A stretch of DNA of 64,000 bases, taken from assembly GCA_020726505.1 (NCBI GenBank), contig JAHLEZ010000001.1, positions 3,162,001 through 3,226,000 on the forward strand, written 5' to 3'. Below are positions 32,400-45,379 of the stretch, piece by piece; positions within the stretch are counted from its first letter, which is position 1, and each line of letters opens with the position of its first letter. The notes below the pieces were generated by a model. That model was not told the DNA's origin and did no database searches. It was given only the letters and a program-made list of their open reading frames with translations. The stretch comes from Leptodontidium sp. MPI-SDFR-AT-0119 (taxonomy: Eukaryota; Ascomycota; Leotiomycetes; Helotiales; Leptodontidiaceae). A program made the translations under genes and the position numbers.

Positions 32400-35300
32400 A
32401 TTCGGCTCGGGTAACACTTTTAACTTGACGCTATAATTTTACGTGATTTATACTAAATAATTATTAAGGAGAATCTATTTACGGCTAAATACTAGACTAC
32501 TTAGGAGCGTTTACAGTTATAAAATGATAATTTTCAGATTGTTATTAGCCCGCAAATGCGACTAGTTTTATAAAGTAGTACTAATAAGAGACAAGAGAAT
32601 TTACTTATTGTAGATGAGCTTGCGGGGATTATTTTAAACGAGTATAATAAAGCTAACTTTAGAGATATTATTCTTATAGTCCGCGAATTAAGCCGTAACG
32701 GTCTGCTTTTATATTAAGTATACGTTATAAACTTAGCCTACTTCCTATTAAGTTACTTATTACTCTTTTCTTATAATAAACTAAGGTAGTGTTAGTCTTT
32801 ACGGCTTTACGATCGAGACTACTTTCGGCTAAATTAATAATTAGTATAATAGCCGTTTTATAAGTACTGGCTCTTTTCGCGGACTAGTTAGTCACGTAAT
32901 TTCTCTTGTACTAACCGCTTATTTTAATAATACGTTATTAATGTTTATATCGCTTATTAAACGACACGACTTAATTAGTTATAGACTTACTAAGAAGATA
33001 TACGTGCGGACTTATATAACGGGCTTATAGATACGTTAATTTATATAGATACAAATTCTATAAATTACAGACGTCGTTTTATTCTCTTGTCTTCTTTTGT
33101 AAATAATAATCGTTTTATATAATAGTTATTTCAAGATTCTATAGTAATAGTTTGTTATTTCGGCCGGCTTACTCTCTTTATTACGTTTACGGCTAACTCG
33201 CGATAACCCGAAATCGTCTACGAGCTAAAAAAAACAGAATCTTAATTAATTAACTGCCTTAATATTATCGCCCGCGTTTTTTGTTTAAAAGTTAAAGAGC
33301 TTTTAAGTGACGTTACTAGAAAGGGGGTTTTCGGAAAATATTGTACTTACGTATATATTATTAAGTATTAAAAGCGTGGCTTATTACATTTACACTTATT
33401 TCTTTGGCTTGAGAATCTAAGTGATTACTTAGTACCTTAATAAGTTAATAAGATTATATTTATAGAGATTCTAGATAAGGTTACAGACCTTATAAGTAAG
33501 TTATAGGAATTAGTCTTAAATAATATAACTTACGGACTATATAAACGTGACTTCCTTAACGCTTCTATATAGCTTATAAGTTCTTAAACGACTTATTAAC
33601 GTATTAAAAGCGATTTCCGAAAGAGTTTTAAGTAATTACGGCTGTCTACGAGGACGAGTACTTTATTTATTAACGTAAGTAAGATAAACGGACATTTACG
33701 GTTTATAAAGGCGGCCGAGATGTATAATTAAATAACTATTAAGTTGTTTTATATAATCTATATCTCCTTAACTACTATTATTTATATATTAACGTCGAGG
33801 TCTGCGGCTCGGTTTAAGTCGTAAAGTATATTTATAAGTACGTATATAAAGGTACAGACTATATAACTCTTGCGGTCTTAAATACGGACGACGAAATTAC
33901 TAATTACGTATAAGCGCGGTACGTAAGTCCTCTAAAGGCTATATGGCGACTTCTCGAGTACCTTACTTATAAAGAATTCTTACTTATATAATACCTTGCG
34001 GTCTATTTATAAGGGGAGTAAACGGTTTACTTTCCGACCGGAATCCCCCTAAAAGAGTTAGCCGTAAAACGAGATACGGCCTATTTTACGCTTATAAGGT
34101 TCTTTGAGTTTAATATAGAAAACCTTATCGCAGGATTATAGTTATATTCGGAGTTTTTAACTTACTGTGTTTAGGATTAAAAGACTTATAAATAGAAGTT
34201 CTGGTAAAGGGGAGAGAACTATCTTAGTTATATATATTATTATAGCCCCGTTTCGGGCGAGCGTTTTTATTTACGGCTCCTTTTAATAGTCGTTTACGGA
34301 CTAAAATCGTTTAAAGAGTTATTTGATTTTAAGGGCATTACGTACGAGACTTATAAGGCCGCCTATATTATTCGCGGGTTAGCCGAAAACGATTAAGAGT
34401 AATATTAGTACTTTAATAAAGTAAAGCTTTTTACTTTAATAAGCGGTTTACGGACGCTTTTCTTAATTAGGCTCCGCTAATAGGAGATTACGGACCCGCG
34501 AGCTATCTAGGACTAATATAAAGACTACTTCTGTGACGATTTAATATATAGGTTATAGACTAAATCGGGATTTTCTTTTCCTTTCTTAGATCCTTATTAC
34601 GATTATAGTTTATTTCTACTCGCGGTTAGACTTACGGATTAATAACGGACGCTTACGGGTATTAAGTTGCCTTCTTACGTGTGGGACTAGGCCTATAGCC
34701 ACGCCTAATAGTTAGGAAGAAATTAAAACGAAGATTTAATTACGTTAACTAAAACGATAAGAAGTTAGCTAAATATAGACTAACTTGCGGCTTTTATAGA
34801 GATTATAACGGCTATTACTACGGATCCACAAACTGTATATTTTTATATTTAAGGCTAAGGCGGCTTTGGCAAGACGTTTCTTTATAAAAGTCTTTGTTAT
34901 TATTACTGTGGCTAAGGGAAAATAGTCTTTTACGTTACGTTTACGGGTATTACGGCTCTCTTACTACTTAATAGACGTACGTTACACTCGTAATTTAAGA
35001 TTCTAATTAATCTTACGGAGTAGTCTGTTAGTAGTATTATAAAGTAGAGTACTCTTGGCGCTCTCTTATAATAAACAGACTTAATTATTTAAGACAAAGT
35101 GCCTATGTAAAATAAATATTATTTTAAAGTAGTTTACCGCCTATACGTTAATTTACGGGCTATTACGGACGATGTTTTATTTAGTAAGGTACTTATAATC
35201 TTTAGGGGAGACTTTATATAAATCCTTCTAGTTGTGCCCCGCGGCTTATAGGCAAATATTATTAACACTTACTTTCAAAAGTCGTTTATTTAGCCACGAC

Positions 35301-36130
35301 TTCGTTAGATTACGTTATAGATTAATATATAAGTCTAAGAGGGGGTTTACAGTCCGGAATTTGTTGACTAGGTTAGTAATTTACTTTACGACCCTCGGCA
35401 AGAGTACTTAGTTACGATTCCGGAGTACGTAAATTAGTTTATTAGTATTTCCGGCTTAATTTAATTTATATACCCGCAAGACCTTCTTACGAGAGCCGCT
35501 ATTGATTTTACTACTTTTATAAGTTAGTGTTTATTATTAACTCTAAATATTATAGTTACGGAACTTAACAAAATAATCCTTAATCGACTTATAAGTTAGA
35601 ATTAGATATATTTAGCTATAGACACACACGTAACGGACGTAAATATAGCCGAAGCTAATATTTACTAATTCTCGGCTGAAACTCTTTAGAAAATCGATCT
35701 TCCGTTACTTCTCCCTTTATAGTTACACTTAAAGCTTAGCGCGCTAATACTTCTTTTATAGAATCTCGCACCACTTAAAGGGCTATATAATAGGACGCGA
35801 ATAATAATAATAAGTTTATAAACGTATTATATTAAGGCGCGGATCTTAGGGGGAGACTTTAATAGTTAATTGCGGGTGCTCTTACGGATTAAATTAACTA
35901 TAATAGACGAAAGATTAGAAATAACTCTTTAACAGAAGTAGTTTCTAGTCCGTTTATGTTTCGCAATGACAATTAATAAGTCTTAAGGGCAGTCTTTTTA
36001 TATTATTAAGCTAGATTTACGGACGCCCGTTTTTATTTATAAGTAGTTATACGTAAGGCTCTCGCGGACGTCAAGAGTTAAGGGTTAAGCGTGCTTTTAC
36101 TTATTAAAAGCGAGGGCTAAACGCTTAACG
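32400..36130 (+). pseudogene. Helitron replicase-helicase (RepHel) remnant
   Basis: The frame can be followed over about 3.7 kb with stops at former Gln/Trp codons. Helicase motifs of the Pif1 family are visible: GGFGKTFLYKSL (Walker A, 34,865), TFTGITALLL, DKVPM (position of DEAPM), GDFI-ILLVVPRG, and near the end MTINKS-GQSFYI with LYVRLSRTS. Upstream are FRDIILIVREL and the RADLYNG block. The protein would nick and unwind DNA during rolling-circle transposition. Confidence 0.78.
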
Positions 36131-36320
36131 TTGTATTTTTAGAAGTATTAATAAATATTCGTTAACTTTATAACGTTTTACGTACGTTATATAGTTTATT
36201 ATACGACTTATAGTCTATTTTATAAGTTTATAGGTGTATATTATAAGTTAATAAATCACTAAAGGTCATATATTAAAGTAGAGAGTTATTTAAGCGGACC
36301 GTAAACTTATTTTCAATTTA

Positions 36321-36485
36321 AATAATACCCCTACAAGGGACCCCGTGGGATTTTTGAAGACTATAAATACCCCCGTAGGGGACCTGTAATAGGATTTTAA
36401 AAGTAGTAAACACCCCCGCAAGGGACCCCGTGGGATTTTTAAAAGTAGTAATACCCCTGTAGGGGACCTGTAATGGGATTTATAG
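36321..36485. repeat. about 42-bp tandem repeat, four units
   Basis: Four units with the core CCCC-x3-4-GGGGACC or -AGGGACCCC, then GTRRTRGGATTTT, repeat every 42-44 bp at the 3' side of the Helitron helicase. Alternate units resemble each other most (1 with 3, 2 with 4), so the higher-order unit is a dimer. Each core is itself a small palindrome. Confidence 0.75.
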
Positions 36486-36599
36486 CTCAATCGAGCCCTC
36501 CTCCTCCGAGGAGTCCTCCTCCTCCTAATCAGCCTCTTCCCGGAGGGAGTCGGCGATCTATTTATAAAGAGCGGCACGGGCGACTAAGATCTAGCGGCG

Positions 36600-37791
36600 G
36601 GTACGGTGAAGGCGGCGGATTTGCCTTATAATAGTAAAGAACCGGCGGCGGGTTATTACAGGTTAGTTATAAGTTAATTACGGTCTGTTTCGACTTGTAA
36701 ATTAATCTAAATTATAAGTTTAAACGCACTTAATAAAGTACTAAGAGCGACTTAGGCATTTCTACGACTATAGGTGCGACCTGTGAAAGAACTAACACGA
36801 CTAGCACGACTAGTACGAGGGCCGGCGGGGGGAGCAGCGGCGCCTACGGATCCGTAAACGTTAATAATAAGTTAAAATCGGTCCGGAAATATTACTTACG
36901 AAGAGAGTAATAAGCTCCCTTACTATTATAGTAGTAGTTACTACACGATAGTCTTAGCTCGCTAGCGAGCTAGACGCACTCGGTTTAGTAGCTAGCGCCT
37001 CCTTAGTAGTGCGTATAACTTAAAGACACAATTTGTCTAATTAATACCCGTTAATATATTTATACGCCCGAAACGGTCTGAAACGGTCTGTTATAACTAA
37101 GAATAAGTTAGTAAAAACAATTTTTAGAAGGGAAACTTACTTATTTAAACAAATTGTGCCTTTAAGTTAAAAGTACGATTAAAGTTAAAGACTTAGCTAG
37201 GCCGTAAAACCGGGAGGCAGACCGCGGGCAGGGCCGTAACCCGACGTATAGCCCCCGTGGCCTAGGCGGGCAGGGCGGGCCTTACGGACGCCTGTTAGTT
37301 AAGTTATAGACTATAAAGTAACCGGAAATTACTTATATAAAGAGGAGAGGAGCGGAGAGGGAGGCAGTGTAGTTAATTATTATAAGAGTAGCGGCGGCAG
37401 AGGTTGCGGCGGCGGCAGCGGTAATAGACATTCTACGGTCTATTAGTATTTATTATAGATCGAAAACAAGCCCGTAGATCGAGTACTTACTTGATAGTGT
37501 GATGTTAACTAAAGAAAGAAAGACTAAAATTATTTACGGGGGGGGAACTACTTATTATACTTACGTCTTTAATTGCCTAACTATAGTTTACGGGTTAATT
37601 TTATTACTATTATTTACTACTGTTTACTTAATTATTTATATATTTATTATTGTGACAAGTCGTTACGGATTAATTATATCCCGTAACGGATAAGTCGTAA
37701 CGGATCAATATTTGCCCGTAACCGACTGCGCGAAGCAAAGTCCCGCAGGCCCCGAAGGGCCGCCGGCGGAGAAGACCTTGTATTATAGTCG
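36600..37791. other. Helitron 3' non-coding region with GC islands
   Basis: AT-rich sequence with islands such as GGGCCGGCGGGGGGAGCAGC (36,810) and the block at 37,216-37,285. It ends in a strong hairpin at 37,749-37,762. No coding sequence was recognised; a 64-codon ORF at 37,499 is not supported. Confidence 0.45.
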
Positions 37792-37799
37792 TATATTAT

Positions 37800-38586
37800 A
37801 AAATCTAAGGGTCTAAAGTAAGTATTAATTTATATTAATTTAAATGCGTTAAAGGTAGCCTAAGCCGTAGTAGAACTAGGGGCCTTTTATAGTAATTTCG
37901 TTATATTAAAACCTATTGCCTTATTTATTATATAGAGGGTATATTATTCTCTAAATATTACGATATCAACGTAGACTATATAATTGAAATCGACGTCGAC
38001 TTATAACTTAAAGTAAAACTTATATAAAGTATTTATATATTTCTAGTAATACTTATATAAAGTATTTATATATTTCTAGTAATACTTATATATCTCTTTA
38101 ACCCTTAATATAATTTCCGAGTTATACTTATAGCTAGCTTGGTCTAATAAGTACTATAAACGTCTTACTAAAGGGTGTCTAAAACGCCTATAAAGCTAGC
38201 GTATCTCTAATTTAGTTAAGTAATATATATTTATTATTTTAATAAAAGTGTCTAGTAATTAATAATATTAATTTAAAAGTAATTATAAATACCTATACTT
38301 TTGTATAATTAAGTACTTCTTGTCGCCTTAAATTAAGATGTTATATAAGTTATTATACTATATATTTAGCGTATTTAACTATTATAAATAAATTAGAAAT
38401 GAGATATTTACGTCTACGATTTAGAAGTCTATTTCTTTAGCTAGAGTATTAACTATAGCTACTCCTAAAGATAGCCGCGAACTAATACTAAATGTGATCT
38501 GGCTTTAGCCCGCCTAGTTAGTATTAAACTTAATATCTTAAATTCGCTATAATACTCGTAGCTAATTAATCCCTCCTATGTTTTTA
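37800..38586 (-). pseudogene. copia protease / integrase N-part
   Basis: This block sits between the Helitron and the piggyBac and supplies the part of copia missing on either side. The minus-strand reading has KEIDF, VDVNISFLIYL, YILLNQIRDALAL-AF-TPFSKT (the region of the LHRRFGHPS zinc-binding block), then VDFNYIVYVDIVIFRE and INTYFRPLDFII. A 33-bp direct duplication lies at about 38,018-38,083. Confidence 0.62.
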
Positions 38587-39710
38587 TTAAATACCCCTAT
38601 CCCATCGACCGGCGTCGCTTGTCACTTTTAGTCCGACAGGGGTATCTGGCCAATCAGAGAGCCGCATTTCAAGGCCGGATTATCATCAATTGCTTTAAAT
38701 CTACTTTACAGCGCCATAGTAACTATTAAAACAAGTACCCTCTTTACAGAGGTGCACGTTACACTCTTTACAGCCTATAATAGACCTCCTTCTCTCTAAA
38801 GGACGCTGTAAATTAGGTGTTATCTCTCCTAAAGCGATCCTTTTGGGATCACTATATCTCTCCCCTTTGTAGTACTTGTATTCCCCCCTCCACATCATTC
38901 TGACTTGCTTATGGCGATATACCGGAACTAGAGATTCGTTAATATTCCCATAAGAATAAGTGCGTTTTCTTGATCCGGGTACACCGCCCCTAGTACAGAA
39001 CAATACTTTCATAATATCCTTCCTAAACTAGACTTGAGTCGTCCACTTATCCTTGTTAGTTACATACTAATAGTCGTCGACGTTAATATAAATAGAGAGA
39101 AGGTAGTAATTATAAAGAATCGTGTTGAAAAGCTATTACTAAAGAGCTTACTAGCCACCTCTTCTAATTACTCTGTTCCCTGAATTATAGGACTTGAGTT
39201 AATTACTAATATCCACGGCATTTATGAATTGGTTATAAAGCCACGTAAAGAACGGCTCATCTAAATCCTTAGTAGTTTCCTCTCCAAACTATACTTTAGC
39301 GACGGCAGCGTTTGTTGAAGTTTCTCTAGGACGGTGACGTGGGGTGTTAATTATATTATGGCCATCGTCGCAATTCGACATAAAAAGTGAGAGAGCGTTA
39401 TTATTCTAAAGAGCGTGCATAACTATATTATTAGGGCTATAAGCTATGTGAAGCTCGTTATAAGCCATCTTATGATATCCCTTCTTACCGTTGTTTTTCT
39501 TTATATCTAAGAGCCGCTAGACTACCCCAGAATCGACTCTAGCAGTGCTAATCGCACTAAAACCAAGCTCTCTAAGGTAGCCCATAAGCCTATTAGATGT
39601 GAATAAGTTGTCGAGGATCACCACGTACTTTTGAAAGGGGTGCTTTAGTAGCTTCAAAAGCAGGTGCGGTACCACAGCCTGAGTGCGGTACCTTCCTTTC
39701 CCAGTCTTAC

Positions 39711-39889
39711 TGTAATGGCACGTGCCCTAGCGCTTACTCCCTGTATATATACGTGCAGAGTGGGGAAGAAATAACCTTCCCTCCTTAGCAATTAGCTTTT
39801 GTATTATATAGTATCACTAGCTATTATTTAGTGCTTCTCTAGCTATTTTATTATGTCAAAGTCACCTTAGCGTGCTAGTAATTATTATA
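39711..39889 (+). repeat. gypsy 5' LTR
   Basis: 179 bp, TG...TA (the last CA has become TA). It matches the 3' LTR at 46,598-46,776 without length differences; the mismatches I checked are all transitions, as expected of RIP. Confidence 0.93.
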
Positions 39890-39999
39890 TTCTAATTGCT
39901 TTTCTCTTATTACTAACTTAACTATTACACGATAGTTTAAGCTAAAGAACCCTTATCCACGGCGCCCGGTAGCCTTAAACCACAGGCAACCCCTCCCTT

Positions 40000-42900
40000 A
40001 AACTAGAGAAGGTCTAAAGATACGCTAGCTACTAATCTACAAGCGATACGAGAGTAAATTAAGACCCTTAAGGAGAAGAACAATACCCTTAATAGCCTTA
40101 TTATCGAATATCGCCGGATATATAATAATGACTTTAGTTAATACCCCCTAAACGTGAGGGAAAGGGCACAGCGACTTTAATAGATGAGGCCTAAAGGCAG
40201 TGCAAATACTACGGAAGATCGCCCGCTAGTCGCCGAAGAGTCTTAGGTTTCTTATTAAGAAAAAAGGAAACATATAATTCTATCGAAATACGAAAGGAAG
40301 AATTAGTGAGAGCTAATAGAATATTTATAAGCTTATAATCGTGTCTTTAATTACAATAATAAAAGGTTCCTTATTAATATAATTAAGATTAAATAAGTAA
40401 CGACATTACTTCGTAAAAAGCCAGCGAATACCTAAAAAAGGGTTAAGAAGTATAATCCTAATACTCTTAATATAATAACTTAAGAGTCTTATAAGGAGTT
40501 TTTAGTAAACCTCCAGCTACTCCCTGTCTCGAGACAAGTAGTTAACTCTTACGCCTATAAGACAGCTCGATAGAGACCCGGCTAACTTATCTTCGAATTT
40601 ATTAATTATCTCGAGGGAAAAGAAGAATAACTTAAGCTATTTACTTAACGTTAATTACGAGATATCCTCTTTAATAAAATCCGACTAGAAATTTGCTAGA
40701 GAATCGTTAAAAATAAGTAAGTTAATAAGTTATAAATAAAGAAGGACGTTATTTTAGTAATAGCCCTCTAAGAGGCATATACTTTACTTAAGGGAAATAA
40801 TAATAATAAGAGACTTAAGGAGCTAGAAAATAAGAAAGGAGAGTCCTCCTAAAAGGCCTTATAAAAGACTGATAATAAGCAAGAGAGTCCTCCTAAAAGG
40901 CCTTATAAAAGACTGATAATAAGTAAGAGAGTCCTCGTCTTAATTAATTTAAGTTAAGAAAAGGCAACTTTAATAAAACCTTAATACAAGGGAAATATAA
41001 AGGATTTAATAAGTTAAAGACTTAATACTTTAAGTATTAAGAGCTTAGCTACTACACTAATAAATGCCTTAAAGTAAACAGTAAAGGCTTACTAAATAAA
41101 AACTAAAAGAACGCCTAACTCGCGACTACGTTTACGTCTCCTTTAAGATTATTAAGTAAGAGAATAGAAATTTAGCTAAAGATACTAGTAAGTAAAGAGT
41201 AAAAGAGCCTTATTACCCTTATTAATAATAAGGCGAAAGACAATTTTATCTTAAGACTAATAATAAAAGAGTGCGATTTATAACTTATTAATAAAGGGCT
41301 AAAGATATTTTAAATATTACTTAAGAACAAAGGTATTATCCACGGCACCGCGCTCGCTTAAGTAGAGATTACTAATACCCTTAAATAAACTAAGTTAAAT
41401 ACGCTCTAGCTAAGGGTCATTAATATACCGGGCATTAATTTAATTCTAAGGTAACTTTAGTTAAAGGATATTAATCCTTAAATTAGTTTTAAAATAAAAC
41501 AATAGAGGTGCTTATATTAACTAAATAATACTTGTGATCTTAATATTATAAAGCCGTATAAATTCTCTTAACTTATTTAAAAGAAAAAGTCCCTTACGTA
41601 TATTATAATACTTAACTTAAATATGTCACGCTTACTAAATATTAATAATATATTTATTATCCCTTAAAAGTATTATAAATTTAAAGATGTCTTTTTAAAA
41701 GAGAAGGGGAATTAATTACCCTCTTTAAAGGGTCGGTAGTATATTATTAACTTAGAGCTAAATATGAGATCGCTATACTCTTTTATTTATAACCTCTCTA
41801 AAACAAAGCTAAAAGTTCTTTAGGAATACCTTAAGTCCTTCGAAGTAAAAGGATAAATATAAAAAAGCAAAAGCTTAACTAGTACCTTGATTCTCTTTAT
41901 ACTAAAGAAAGATAATAGCCTTTAATTATATATCGACTATCGAGCTTTAAACAAGATTATAATTAAAGACTAGTACTCTCTACCTTTAATTAGCGAAACG
42001 TTAAATAAACTCTAAGATAAGAAAGTCTTTATTAATTTAGACTTATAAAATATATACTACTATATTAAAATTAAGGCGAGAAATAAGTAAAAAACTACTT
42101 TTTGTACTTAATATAAGTATTACGAGTATTAAGTTATACTATTTAGGCTATTTAATATACTAGCGACGTTCTAGGCATATATTAATAACGCGCTAACGAG
42201 ACTTATAAATGTTATTTATGTCGTTTACTTTAATAATATCCTTATATACTCGGCAAACCCGGCTTAATATGTAGACTATATCCGCTAGGTCCTCGAAAGG
42301 CTACGACAAGCAAATCTCTTTGTTAAGCTATCGAAATACTTATTTAGTACTAAGAGTATAAAGTTCTTAGGCTATATTATATCCCTTATTAAGGTATTAA
42401 TAAAGTAAAGCCAAGTAAATACTATTAGGAAATAACTAGAGCCTAAGAGTATTAAAGACGTTTAAGTCTTTATTAAGTTTATTAACTTTTATTAACGCTT
42501 TATTATAAGTTTCTTAATAATTACTTAGTTATTAATAAATTTAATAAGAAGTAAAAAGAAAGGGCAACTTGCCCTTACCTTTTACTAGGGAACTACTAAG
42601 TAAAAGGCTTTTAACGTATTAAAGGATATATTTATATTAGCCCCTTTTCTTATATACTTTAACCTAAAGAAGCCTATAAAGCTAAAGGCAAACGCCTTTA
42701 AGTTTGTACTTATAAAGATTTTATCTTAGTCTAAAGATTAGCCGGCGAGTGGCTAAGTAAAGCCTATTTAATACTTAATTACGTTTTTTAATAAGAAGCT
42801 AGAAAGTATAAAGTTAAACTATAAGGTTTACGACTATAAGCTTCTTGTAATTATTAAGTACTTTGTTTATTAGAGGCACTACCTAGAAGGTAATATAGCC

Positions 42901-44930
42901 CCTATTAAAGTGCTATTAGATTATAATAATCTCTGTTATTTTATAAGTACTATAGTATTAAGCCGGCGGCAGGCTAAATAAGCCTTAAAGCTATTCAAGT
43001 ATAACTTCGTAATAATCTACAAGTTAAAGAAAAAGAACCTAGTAAATAATCTTTCGCGTAGGCCTGATTATAGGCCGGCGGAAAATAAAGAGAACATTAT
43101 ACTCCTTACCTTACAAAATAAACTATAAAGTACAATTTAGAATAAGTTAATCTATGTCCCTAATATAACTAATAATACGACGGCGAGTATCCGGCGAGAG
43201 AGCGATAGTATATTATGCCAGTTAACTCAAGTTTCTCAACTTACTAGCGACAGTATAATATGTGAGCTATCGACTAAGGCTATAATAGCGACCTCTACGC
43301 CTGACTAGTAATATATGCCTATATAACTTAGAAGTTTATAAGACTTTAATTAGAGTTTAGACAATCTCTTACAAAACGCTAAAGAGAGGTATAACGTTAA
43401 CTAGTATAATTATAAATATATTATATTACGGTTTTTTATAATAGAAGTTATAAAAACTAAAACGGCAAATACTATATTAAAATCGCTTCTTCCGTTACTT
43501 TTAGAGCTATAATAAAGGGACGCCTTAATTATAGAAAGGCGTACTCGATTATAAGATGCCGGGGATATAGATTAGAGTATTAACAGCGACGAACTACTAA
43601 GATACTAGCGAATAACTTACGTTTTATAAGACCTTATTATTTATATTAAAATCATAAAGATTTACTATAATAATTTAACTATAGGCTATTTTAATTATAA
43701 TAAGATATTAAAGCTTATTTAGTAGAAGTATTACTAGCTTAATATATTTAAAGACGTTAAAGTATACGTTAAGAGTTATAATATTTATTAAAAGACAAAG
43801 GCGAGGCGCATAAAGAAAGCTAGCGAAATACAAGCTTTTAGCCAGCCAAGTAAGCCATTTGAGTCAATCTCAATAGATTTTATTACAGATTTAATACCCT
43901 ATAAGAGTAATACTATTAATAAAGTTACTGACTATTTATTAATAATTATTAATAAATATACTAAAGATATTAAATATATCTCTTACTTAAAAACTATTAA
44001 CGCTTCGTAATTAGCCTGTCTTTTTATTAACTATTAGTTTAAGGATCATAAGTTACTAGTATTAATTATTACAAATAAAGGCTTTATGTTTACTTTAAGG
44101 TTTTAAAAGAAGTTATATTTCTACCTCTAAATAATAAGAGGTCTTTCGACAGCGTTTTACTTATAAATAAATAACTAAACCGAACGGCAAAATCAAGCCT
44201 TAAAAGTATAACTAAAGTATTACGTTTATTACTTATAAAATAATTAAGTAAATCTCTTACCTTTAATAAAGTTCGTATATATAAATACTTATTACGAGTC
44301 AATTAAGATGTCTTTAAATAAGGCTAAGTACGGCATATTATTAGACTTTCACTAGGGTATTAAAGACGATTTTATAAAAGGGGAAATACTAATTACTAAA
44401 GAATAAGTAAAAGAAGTTATTAAGAAACACTAAGAGCTAGAAAATAACTAACGAAGGACTAAAAAGAACTAAGCGAAGTAATATAATAAGAATTACCGCC
44501 TTATAAAGTTTAAGGTTAAATAATAAGTTTTACTTTTAATAAAGAACATTAAAATAGTTTATTCTAATAAAAAGCTAGACTATTAATTCCTAAGACTATT
44601 TAAGATTACTAAAAGGATTAAAAAGTAAGTATATAAGCTAGAGTTACTTCCTAAGTATAACAAACTATACAATATCTTCTATATATCCCTATTAAAGCTA
44701 TACTAGCAAAAGCCTAGCAAATCGTTAGAAGTAGTCTAATTTAACCTCGTGGACGGAAAAGAAATATAATTAGTTAAGACTTTCTTAGATTAACGAGTAA
44801 AACAAAGAGAAAAGTAGTACCTTATTAAGTAAAAAGGACCAAGACTAATATATAATTCTTAGGAATTAAAAAAGAACTTTATAAACTTTTAAAAGGAGAT
44901 TAATATATTAAAGGCGTAGAACACTATTAA
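40000..44930 (+). pseudogene. gypsy gag-pol polyprotein, RIP-degraded
   Basis: Landmarks by position: zinc-knuckle remnant ELSYYTNKCLK (about 41,040), protease INNKAKDNFIL (41,220; INSGATDNFI in intact relatives), reverse transcriptase YIDYRALNKIII (41,930), VFINLDL (42,030) and the VYFNNILIYS catalytic block (42,225), RNase [13 protein letters not shown] and LSRRPDYRP (42,910-43,080), integrase with SISIDFITDLIP (43,870), ITNKGFMFT (44,070), and a chromodomain-like end around 44,760-44,890. An exact 45-bp duplication occurs in gag at 40,839-40,928. There are many stops at former Gln and Trp codons. Confidence 0.9.
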
Positions 44931-45379
44931 AAGGGCGGCGAAGCGTCGGCGAAGGGGATAACTAAGGCTCCTTGTTTCCCTTTATAAAGTTTTTAAAATA
45001 AGAGTTTAATTACTCTCTAGGCTTTCGCCGGCTAATTATTAAATAAAATACAATATTACGTACCGTCTTACTTTTTCTTACGAGGTTTTATAATTATAAG
45101 TGTATTATACTCTTTAACGTTATATACCTTTTTACTTTTACTTTTAAGGTTTTATAGTTTTAAAGGTACATTTAAAGTCACAATTTAAGTAGTAATACTC
45201 AAGGGAAAAAAGAGTTATATTAATTAACTATATTATAAACCCTCTACTAGTTACCCTCGCCGGTTAAGTACTAGTACTTTACTAAAGATTCGCTTACTAA
45301 AAGAACTTTAATAGAAAACTCAAAAGATTAAATAATTAGAGTATATTTTATAAAGTAATAAGGCCCTTAACTTCCGTAA

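Larger units (their letters stand above)
31195..37791 (+). mobile_element. Helitron (rolling-circle transposon), RIP-degraded
   Basis: The element interrupts copia integrase. It encodes on the plus strand a RepHel-type protein: a proline- and serine-rich repetitive N-terminus (31.7-31.9 kb), the helitron-like N-domain (about 32.63-33.24 kb: RADLYNGLIDTL, then FITFTANS), the adjoining NVEVCGS-like block (33.78 kb) and a Pif1-type helicase (34.84-36.12 kb). The 3' 1.5 kb is non-coding with GC-rich hairpins, the last being GGCCCCGAAGGGCC at 37,749-37,762. The octamer TATATTAT lies just outside both ends (31,187-31,194 and 37,792-37,799). Exact 5'-TC and CTRR ends were not identified. Confidence 0.75.

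Noticed and set aside
36290..36577. 95-codon minus-strand ORF with repeated modules
   Set aside because: It is the translation of the 42-bp tandem repeat on the non-coding strand.
37499..37693. 64-codon hydrophobic ORF in the Helitron 3' region
   Set aside because: Hydrophobicity arises from AT-rich composition; no start context or relatives.
44090..44302. 70-codon minus-strand ORF
   Set aside because: It is a shadow of gypsy integrase on the plus strand.
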